Shown piece after piece: positions 7,458 to 11,127 of a stretch of 11,127 bases of DNA. Under the pieces are notes generated by a model that saw only the letters and a program-made list of their open reading frames with translations, did not search any database and was not told the DNA's origin. The stretch spans positions 2,107-13,233 of the forward strand of contig DPMS01000760.1 of NCBI GenBank assembly GCA_003541285.1, in the 5' to 3' direction. The translations under genes and the position numbers were made by a program. This DNA is from Actinomycetota bacterium (GTDB taxonomy: Bacteria; Actinomycetota; Actinomycetes; Streptosporangiales; Streptosporangiaceae). Position 1 is the stretch's first letter; every line of letters begins with the position of its first letter.

Positions 7458-7954
7458 CCACGATCTCAGAACATGTGCACTGCCCCACTCACCCGCGTTG
7501 CTGCTGGTCAGCAGGCCTACTCCCCTACTGTAGCAACCGTGCCGCAGTGTGCTGCGGAGTTCCGTTTCGTCTGTGGATTTCCTGTGGTGGCTGACGGTCA
7601 GGGCGCGGACTTGTGGGGATTCTGTGGGCCTTCGGACGCCTCGTGGCGGCGGGTGGCGAACGCTGGCCAACCTCGCATCGGACTTGTTCGAAGGCCAGCG
7701 GGCCACGGCCGGATTCGATGACTTACGGTGACGAGAGATCCATTGCCCGGGAGCCGGGACTCGCGCATAACGAGTATGTGCGGTCGATAGCCGGGGCAAT
7801 CGACTAGCGGACGGCAGGCATGTTAAGCAATTGTGCCATTGTCCGTATACGGCTTCTCCCGGTCAGCGTGGTCCGGGCGGGGGGTGCCGGGTTCAGCTGT
7901 CGCCTTTGCCTTTGAGCTGTCGTCGGCGGGAACTGCCCGATGTGATCACCGTCG
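7458..7954. other. About 500 bp with no convincing gene; small hairpins and CTGTGG repeats
   Basis: Short open frames here have no ribosome-binding site or recognisable motif. Visible structure: CTGCTG-GT-CAGCAG hairpin (7501-7514), CCGCAG-TGTG-CTGCGG hairpin (7542-7557), four CTGTGG/TTGTGG hexamers at 7571, 7582, 7611 and 7622 (two pairs, each 11 bp apart), and a CCGTATACGG palindrome (7843-7852). It could be the arm region of an attachment site next to the tRNA remnant. Confidence 0.4.
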
Positions 7955-8118
7955 TCTCCGCGCCACCTGGTCGCCGAGGGACTGGCCATCGGCGGTGGGC
8001 AGGCGGCTGTCCATGTCCCCGCACACCCGTGTGCACCGGCCTGCGGCACGTGCTCGCCAAGCTGGACGGCCCGGACCGGGTCGCGCTCGCCGCCGTGGTA
8101 CATCACTCGATCAAGTGA
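7955..8118 (+). pseudogene. LuxR-type helix-turn-helix tail, copy 1, decayed
   Basis: A broken copy of the C-terminal DNA-binding domain found intact at 9853-10212. One frame gives HLVAEGLAIGG, then RRLSMSPHT in a shifted frame (about one base change near 7993-7997), and a further shift near 8030 leads into LRHVLAKLDGPDRVALAAVV and HHSIK with the stop at 8116-8118. Upstream of about 7955 the similarity fades, so only the tail survives. It lacks the recognition-helix motif VNTHLRHV in one piece and cannot make a functional domain. It carries the shared 22-bp palindrome over its stop and the shared leader ORF behind it. Confidence 0.7.
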
Positions 8119-8121
8119 TGT
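8100..8121. repeat. 22-bp palindrome, copy 1
   Basis: ACATCACT-N6-AGTGATGT, arms perfect, with one mismatched pair in the centre (CGATCA). It overlaps the stop codon of LuxR tail copy 1. Identical arms recur at 9020-9041 and 10194-10215. Confidence 0.9.
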
Positions 8122-8153
8122 CTTCGCCGCTGGCCGCCAGCACAATCGATCGC

Positions 8154-8312
8154 GTGCAGTCAGTTGCGTTCGCCGTTCCGCTGCTGCCCGGCCAGGCCGA
8201 AGTGGTCCGGATCGCGCTGGCCTCGTGCTGGTGCGGTGCGCCCGCTGCGATCCGGCGCCGATCATCGGTGGGGCGGGCCAGGCAGGTCCGGAGGCGGGGG
8301 AGGACACCATGA
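8154..8312 (+). CDS. Short leader ORF, truncated homologue of the ORF at 10249
   Basis: A 52-aa reading frame from GTG at 8154, beginning VQSVAFAVPLLPGQAEVVRI and continuing ALASCWCGAP. Its first 30 or so residues are nearly the same as those at 10249, and the similarity includes codon-level conservation of PLLPGQAE, so it comes from a real protein start. I associate such MxSVAF-x-PLLPG starts with small single-domain proteins of about 100 aa or more in actinobacteria, but cannot name the family. The rest of that protein is missing: after about residue 33 the sequence becomes arginine-rich. The stop at 8310-8312 overlaps the ATG of the rhodanese-like gene (ATGA), so it could act as a translation-coupling leader or simply be a remnant. 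No clear ribosome-binding site stands before its GTG. Confidence 0.45.
   Translation: MQSVAFAVPLLPGQAEVVRIALASCWCGAPAAIRRRSSVGRARQVRRRGRTP
8294..8303 (+). promoter_or_regulatory. Ribosome-binding site of the rhodanese-like gene
   Basis: GGGGGAGG ends five bases before the ATG at 8309. The same frame is open from 8225, but only 8309 has this site, so the protein is taken to start there. Confidence 0.65.
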
Positions 8313-8791
8313 CTCCCAAGACGGTTCATGTGCCGGCCGCAGGCGGACTCCGCTCCAAGAGACACGATGCCAAGGCAGGCGTGCCTGATCGTCGCACTGC
8401 GAAGACCGCCGATGAACTGCTGATGGAGGCCAGGGCTTCGCTGCCGCGCCGCCCGCCGCCCGCCGAGGCCCTGGCCGCGCAGGCCAGAGGCGCCCTGCTG
8501 ATCGACATCCGCGGCGGCGGCCAGCGGCGAGCCGGCGGCCTGATCCCTGGCGCCATCTTGCTGCCCCGCAACAGCCTGGAATGGCGCTGCGACCCCACAG
8601 GCCAGTGGCGGCACCCCGCCATGGCCGACCGTGACCAGCACCTGATCCTGATCTTCCAGGAAGGGTTCCAGTCGAGCCTGGCGGCGGCGACCCTGCAGCG
8701 TCTCGGCCTGGTCCATGCGACCGATCTCGACGGCGGCTTCGCCGCGTGGGCCGCGGCCGGGCTGCCGGTGACGCGACCTGGAAGCGGGTGA
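8309..8791 (+). CDS. Rhodanese-like protein lacking the catalytic cysteine
   Basis: A 160-aa cytoplasmic protein with a single rhodanese fold at about residues 48-155. Recognisable blocks: ALLIDIRGGGQRRAGGLIPG (D66 and R68), LPRNSLEWRCDP, LILIFQEGFQSSLAA, and ATDLDGGFAAWAAAGLPV. Active members transfer sulfur through a cysteine in a CxEG-type loop; here the position holds F116 (TTC at 8654-8656) where relatives have TGC, giving FQEG instead of CQEG. So sulfurtransferase activity is not expected, while the fold looks kept. The remaining cysteine, C94 in EWRCDP, is not at the active site. The first 35-40 residues are basic and look unlike the family. The gene lies between LuxR tail copies 1 and 2 and copy 2 begins right at its stop. 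It may be a binding or regulatory rhodanese, or a gene in decay. Confidence 0.82.
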   Translation: MTPKTVHVPAAGGLRSKRHDAKAGVPDRRTAKTADELLMEARASLPRRPPPAEALAAQARGALLIDIRGGGQRRAGGLIPGAILLPRNSLEWRCDPTGQWRHPAMADRDQHLILIFQEGFQSSLAAATLQRLGLVHATDLDGGFAAWAAAGLPVTRPGSG

Positions 8792-9039
8792 CCGGTGCGC
8801 GTGCTCGCCTGACGCCAGACGCCGCCCGCCATGGCCGGGCGGGTGGCTGGGGGAGCCTGACCGGCACCGGGCGGGCGGTGCCGCTGCTGGTGGCCGGGGC
8901 TGACGGACGGTGCCCTGGCCAGGCGGCTGTACATCTGGCCGCGCACCCGTGAACACCCATCTGCGGCACGTGCTCGCCAAGCTGGGCGTACCGGGCCGGG
9001 TTGGGCTCGCCGCCGTGGTACATCACTCGATCGAGTGAT
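8792..9039 (+). pseudogene. LuxR-type helix-turn-helix tail, copy 2, frameshifted
   Basis: The second copy of the regulator tail. The linker and first helix read GGWGSLTGTGRAVPLLVA, then one base too many near 8897 moves the match to another frame (TDGALARRLYIWPRT). After a two-base loss near 8948 it reads NTHLRHVLAKLGVPGRVGLA and ends HHSIE with the stop at 9037-9039. Compared with copy 3 it has lost the conserved glutamate of TERAV (TGRAV) and the serine of YISPHT. It begins immediately behind the stop of the rhodanese-like gene, so its N-terminal part (ATPase and repeat domains of LAL-type regulators) is missing. A 7-bp GC stem (CCGCCCG/CGGGCGG, 8822-8842) is simply its Arg/Gly linker. Confidence 0.75.
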
Positions 9040-9041
9040 GT
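9020..9041. repeat. 22-bp perfect palindrome, copy 2
   Basis: ACATCACT-CGATCG-AGTGATGT is symmetric at every one of its 22 positions. It spans the stop codon of LuxR tail copy 2 and lies 62 bp before the gene at 9103. Confidence 0.95.
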
Positions 9042-9102
9042 CTTCGCCGCCAGCCGCCAGCACAATCGGATCGATCATTGACCACCGCGAGGAGGAACAC
9101 CG

Positions 9103-9381
9103 ATGGCAGTAATCATGATGGCCGAGGCTGCGGGCGCTGACGCCAGTTTCATTGACGGGATGCGCGCGGCCGGCGTGGTGGACGTGCTGGCGAAGGCTCC
9201 CGGGTTCGTGAGCCACATCAGCGGCGCCGCGAGCAGCGGGTATCGCGTCATCGAGGTGTGGGAATCACGGGAAGCTCACCAGGCCTGGTACGACGATCAC
9301 GTCGCGCCGAACCTGCCGCCCGGCATGGGGCCGATCCCGTTCGAGTACATCGAGCTGCTGCTCGCCGTACCAGAGAGCTGA
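9103..9381 (+). CDS. Small dimeric alpha/beta-barrel-like protein
   Basis: A 92-aa protein with the look of the ferredoxin-like dimeric alpha/beta-barrel group that includes ABM-domain and related stress proteins. The core is GFVSHISGAASSGYRVIEVW, followed by ESREAHQAWYDDHVAPNL, i.e. strand-strand-helix with the typical VW-ES motif, and a final strand PIPFEYIELL. No catalytic residue can be assigned, and no cofactor site is seen. GGAGG at 9091-9095 sits seven bases before the ATG and supports this start. It lies directly downstream of LuxR tail copy 2 and its perfect palindrome, and is separated from the next genes by about 170 bp containing a possible terminator. Role unknown; these proteins often serve in polyketide tailoring or detoxification, but nothing here proves it. 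Confidence 0.8.
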   Translation: MAVIMMAEAAGADASFIDGMRAAGVVDVLAKAPGFVSHISGAASSGYRVIEVWESREAHQAWYDDHVAPNLPPGMGPIPFEYIELLLAVPES

Positions 9382-9448
9382 CGCTCGCGCACGGCACAAG
9401 CCTGACGGCATCACTGCGCTGGCGCGGGCGTCCCAACGGGGACCGGTG

Positions 9449-9467
9449 ACGGCGGCTGTCCCGCCGT
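9449..9467 (+). terminator. Candidate terminator hairpin without a T-run
   Basis: ACGGCGG-CTGTC-CCGCCGT forms a perfect 7-bp GC-rich stem with a 5-base loop, 68 bp behind the stop of the gene at 9103-9381. No uridine tract follows, as is common in high-GC actinobacteria. A second hairpin (ACCCC-CTGC-GGGGT, 9498-9511) lies close by. Confidence 0.35.
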
Positions 9468-9559
9468 GACTGTCTGCATAGGCAAATAGGGCGGGTAACC
9501 CCCTGCGGGGTACCGGGCACCGGCTCCAGCCTGGGTCTTTTCAGGGATCGCCGTGAGCG

Positions 9560-9850
9560 GTGGACGCGGCCGGGCGCGGGATGCAGGTGCGCACGTTCGC
9601 CGAGGAGGTCTGGAACGGCAAGAACTACGAGGCCGTCTCCGATCTGTACGCAAAGGAATACCTCAACCCGTTCCGGGACCGGACTGGCGGCCAGGGCCGA
9701 GCCGATCCGCTGCTACCACGAGGCGTTCTCCGGCCTGCGCATCGAGGTCGAGGAGCTGATAGCCGGCGGCGGCACGGTCGTGCTCAGGGCCGCCTTCCGC
9801 GGGACCGGCACCGGCGGGTACGCGGGACGGGCCGCCACGGGGCGGGCGGT
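9560..9850 (+). pseudogene. SnoaL-like (NTF2-fold) protein, frameshifted and cut short
   Basis: The start resembles SnoaL-type polyketide cyclase or ketosteroid-isomerase-like proteins: MQVRTFAEEVWNGKNYEAVS (ATG at 9581), then DLYAKEYLNPF. Near 9690-9698 the match moves to another frame, which reads EPIRCYHEAFSGLRIEVEEL, then IAGGGTVVLRAAFRGTGTGG and ATGRAVDG. That order (helix 1, loop, EAF..L.IEVEELIA.G..VV.R..F.GTHTG-like strands) is the family pattern. At about 9850 the sequence switches to a LuxR regulator tail, so the last third is missing. A GTG at 9560 in the same frame is an alternative start; no strong ribosome-binding site precedes either. A frameshift plus 3' truncation make it a pseudogene. 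Confidence 0.65.
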
Positions 9851-9852
9851 GG

Positions 9853-10212
9853 ATGGCCCAAGACGGGCGGCAGGACGAGGCAGCGGCGCTGCTGGCTGAG
9901 GCACTGGAACGCTACGAGCAGGCGGGCGCCGGTGCCTGGGCAGGCCGGGTCCGGGCCCTGCTGCGGGCCCTCGGCGTCTGTCCCGGCCCGCGCGGGCCCA
10001 GGCGCCGGCCGGCGGGCGGCTGGGAGAGCCTGACCGGGACCGAGCGGGCGGTGCCGCTGCTGGTGGCCGAGGATCTGGCCAACGGTGCCGTGGCCCGGCG
10101 GCTGTACATCTCGCCGCACACCGTCAACACCCACCTGCGGCACGTGCTCGCCAAGCTGGGCGTACCGGGCCGGGTCGCGCCCGCCGCCGTGGCACATCAC
10201 TCGATCAAGTGA
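9853..10212 (+). pseudogene. LuxR (LAL-type) regulator C-terminal fragment, copy 3, open frame
   Basis: A 119-codon open frame encoding the end of a large LuxR regulator. Residues 1-42 look like the last repeat helices of the ATP-binding LAL class (GRQDEAAALLAEALERYEQA, RVRALLRALG), 43-56 is an Arg/Pro/Gly linker, and 57-119 is a GerE helix-turn-helix: WESLTGTERAVPLLVAEDLA, then RRLYISPHTVNTHLRHVLAK with the recognition helix intact, ending HHSIK. Full-length proteins of this class are usually some 900 aa, so this is only the tail, fused at about 9850 to a SnoaL remnant. The ATG at 9853 has no ribosome-binding site. If translated it would be a bare DNA-binding domain, a possible dominant competitor or repressor (inference). 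It is the best preserved of the three tail copies. Confidence 0.78.
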
Positions 10213-10215
10213 TGT
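10194..10215. repeat. 22-bp palindrome, copy 3
   Basis: ACATCACT-CGATCA-AGTGATGT, with the same centre as copy 1, again spanning the stop codon of the LuxR tail (10210-10212). It lies 222 bp before the ABM gene. Confidence 0.9.
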
Positions 10216-10248
10216 CTTGGCCGCTGGCCACCAGCACCATCTGATCGC

Positions 10249-10452
10249 ATGCAGTCAGCTGTTTTCACCGTTCCCCTGCTGCCCGGCCAGGCCGAAGCGG
10301 TCCGGGTCGCGCGGGCCTCGTGCCGGCTGGTACGCGCAAGGAGGCCTGACTGCGGGTCGGGCAGAACAGGGTGGCGACGCCGCTACGCCGCGGGTGCGTG
10401 GTCCGGCGCTGGCACCGGGACCTGGAGGAGGACCAGATGCCCATCAAGGTGA
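10249..10452 (+). CDS. Short leader ORF, second copy of the MQSxxF-type fragment
   Basis: A 67-aa frame from ATG at 10249, beginning MQSAVFTVPLLPGQAEAVRV and continuing ARASCRLV. It is a paralogue of the ORF at 8154 over about 33 residues, then diverges into an arginine/glycine-rich tail that is probably not a real domain. It starts 34 bp after the 22-bp palindrome, at the same place as in copy 1. Its stop (10450-10452) lies 16 bp inside the ABM gene, so ribosomes reading it would pass the ABM ribosome-binding site. Either a truncated protein-coding remnant carried along with the repeat, or a leader peptide. No family can be named with confidence. Confidence 0.4.
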   Translation: MQSAVFTVPLLPGQAEAVRVARASCRLVRARRPDCGSGRTGWRRRYAAGAWSGAGTGTWRRTRCPSR

Positions 10453-10730
10453 TTATCGAATTTCAGGCCAAACCCGGTAAGCGTGCCGAACTCAGGAGTC
10501 TGCTCGGGAGCATCGCAGCCACCCACGGGCCGGGCGCGCCCGGCTTCCTGGGCAGCACCATGTACGAAGCGCTCGACAGCGCCGGCGGCCTCATTGAGAT
10601 TGCCGAGTGGGAATCTGCAGAGGCCCAGGCCGCAGCGGTGGAAAAGGCCACCGCAACGGGCATCTATGCCCCCGTCATCGAGCTAGCGGCGGCTCCGTTC
10701 AGAGCTACCAGGATCAGTCAGCCGGCCTAG
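10437..10730 (+). CDS. Antibiotic biosynthesis monooxygenase (ABM) domain protein
   Basis: A 97-aa single-domain ABM protein, a small ferredoxin-like fold that forms dimeric alpha/beta barrels. Typical features: first strand KVIIEFQAKPGKRAELRSLL, then helix and GPGAPGFLGSTMYEALD, and the strand plus acidic helix LIEIAEWESAEAQAAAVEKA, ending APVIELAAAPFRATRIS. Length matches the family (about 95-110 aa). Relatives are cofactor-free oxygenases acting on polyketide anthrones or quinols, or small-molecule turnover proteins; which applies here is unknown. GGAGGAG at 10424-10430 lies six bases before the ATG and sets the start; the frame is open from 10371 but without other support. It stands downstream of LuxR tail copy 3, its palindrome and its leader ORF. 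Confidence 0.88.
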   Translation: MPIKVIIEFQAKPGKRAELRSLLGSIAATHGPGAPGFLGSTMYEALDSAGGLIEIAEWESAEAQAAAVEKATATGIYAPVIELAAAPFRATRISQPA

Positions 10731-10806
10731 CCATCGAGCCGGGGCATTGACCAGGCGACAAGCCGCGCACAGCACCGAGCGGCCCTGGGCAGGCAACCGG
10801 ACAGCG

Positions 10807-11127
10807 CTAAGCGAATAGGCAGCGGCCCGGATCAGGGAGGACGCGATGACCCTCACGCCCGGCAGCGCACTGCTGGCGCTCCTCAACCTCGCCAGCGCCG
10901 CGCCCATCGCCGAACGGCACCGCGCCGGATGGCTCGTCGCCCTCGCCGCGCAGCTCCTCGATCGTGACGTCGCCGGAGGTGAAGACCTTCGTGCGCGGGA
11001 TGATCCGCGTCGGCCGGTTCTTGTCCCAGACCCAGACGTCCTCGAGGTCGAGCTGGAAGAACGGCAGCCCCTGTGCCGTCGGCGCGGCCTGCTGGACGTC
11101 GAGCTTGTTGCAGAGATACGTCGCGTC
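10807..11127 (-). CDS. C-terminal part of an unrecognised protein, running off the right edge
   Basis: Minus-strand frame open from the window end to a TAG at 10809-10807 (106 codons visible). The first 60 or so residues look like genuine protein: TYLCNKLDVQQAAPTAQGLP, FFQLDLEDVWVWDKNRPTRI, then FTSGDVTIEELRGEG. The rest (EEPS-like, then AGEVEERQQCAAGREGHR) is less protein-like, so the true gene may have been cut near 10920 and continues by chance to the TAG. I do not recognise the family; the visible part is aromatic- and acid-rich with no transmembrane segment and no known catalytic motif. Confidence 0.5.
   Translation of the reverse strand, partial: DATYLCNKLDVQQAAPTAQGLPFFQLDLEDVWVWDKNRPTRIIPRTKVFTSGDVTIEELRGEGDEPSGAVPFGDGRGAGEVEERQQCAAGREGHRVLPDPGRCLFA
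10846..11127 (+). CDS. Start of a possible small gene, chimeric or overprinted
   Basis: An ATG at 10846 follows AGGGAGG (10834-10840) by five bases, and the frame stays open to the window end (94 codons). It begins MTLTPGSALLALLNLASAAP and continues IAERHRAGWLVALAAQLLDR. The good ribosome-binding site and plausible first 25-30 residues argue for a real gene start behind the ABM gene; beyond about 10920 the opposite strand carries the better protein, so this may be a gene start cut off by a rearrangement. Function unknown. Confidence 0.35.
   Translation, partial: MTLTPGSALLALLNLASAAPIAERHRAGWLVALAAQLLDRDVAGGEDLRARDDPRRPVLVPDPDVLEVELEERQPLCRRRGLLDVELVAEIRRV

Noticed and set aside
7393..7470. 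A complete tRNA gene
   Set aside because: No D-arm, no GGTCAGG-like 5' acceptor strand and no matching 5' anticodon stem strand can be found upstream on the minus strand; only the 3' half is present.
5550..7721. A 723-codon open frame on the plus strand
   Set aside because: It is a shifted frame through the same two genes, arginine- and proline-rich with no domain; it only touches real transposase sequence by chance.
7613..7807. 64-codon frame ending HNEYVRSIAGAID
   Set aside because: The last 25 residues look faintly protein-like, but there is no ribosome-binding site, no recognisable family, and the first part is ordinary high-GC noise.
8822..8842. GC-rich hairpin CCGCCCG/CGGGCGG as a terminator of the rhodanese-like gene
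   Set aside because: It coincides with the Arg/Gly linker of LuxR tail copy 2 and has no T-run, so coding origin explains it better.
9537..9546. CTTTTCAGGG, a 10-base match to the anticodon-loop end of the tRNA remnant
   Set aside because: The match stops at 10 bases and no T-arm or acceptor sequence follows, so it is most likely chance.

Overview
The window is very GC-rich, with codon third positions dominated by G and C, GTG starts and GTGA/ATGA stop-start overlaps. The gene families (NarL-type two-component pair, ABC exporter, IS110 and ISKra4 transposases, LuxR regulators of the large ATP-binding type, small ABM-domain proteins) fit a filamentous actinobacterium (Streptomyces, Streptosporangiales or Frankia-like). 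The exact taxon cannot be fixed from this piece. No rRNA gene, CRISPR array or complete tRNA gene was seen. LEFT PART (1-5931): a decayed IS110-family transposase fragment (minus strand) lies beside an intact-looking two-component system, also on the minus strand (response regulator 710-1450, membrane histidine kinase 1447-2766). Divergent from it across a 220-bp spacer is a three-gene ABC transporter operon on the plus strand: ATPase 2987-3748, a permease split by a one-base frameshift near 4500-4525 (3745-5254), and a second membrane protein 5251-5931. All successive genes overlap by 4 bp. The layout suggests that the kinase senses a membrane or drug stress and the regulator controls the divergent exporter, possibly through small palindromes in the spacer. 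The kinase has a TANNNT -10 hexamer placed for a leaderless transcript. MIDDLE (5932-7954): an ISKra4-family transposase pseudogene starts about 10 bp after the last ABC gene. After it comes a gene-poor stretch holding a 45-bp fragment matching tRNA-Phe from the anticodon loop to the 3' end (minus strand, 7393-7437). That is the classic remnant left by tRNA-targeting integrative elements. Inverted and direct repeats flank it. By the usual geometry the integrated element would lie to the right of the fragment. RIGHT PART (7955-11127): an accessory patchwork. A LuxR C-terminal helix-turn-helix tail occurs three times (about 7955-8118, 8792-9039, 9853-10212), two copies broken and one open. Each ends in an almost identical 22-bp palindrome over its stop codon. 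Copies 1 and 3 are followed by the same truncated leader ORF. Each copy is then followed by a different small gene: a rhodanese-like protein whose catalytic cysteine is replaced by phenylalanine (8309-8791), a 92-aa alpha/beta-barrel protein (9103-9381) and a 97-aa ABM-domain protein (10437-10730). A broken SnoaL-like gene is joined directly to LuxR copy 3. The right edge holds two overlapping partial reading frames on opposite strands. The three-fold repeat with exchanged genes is the most unusual structure in the window; whether it is a working cassette arrangement or debris of repeated duplication cannot be settled from the sequence alone.
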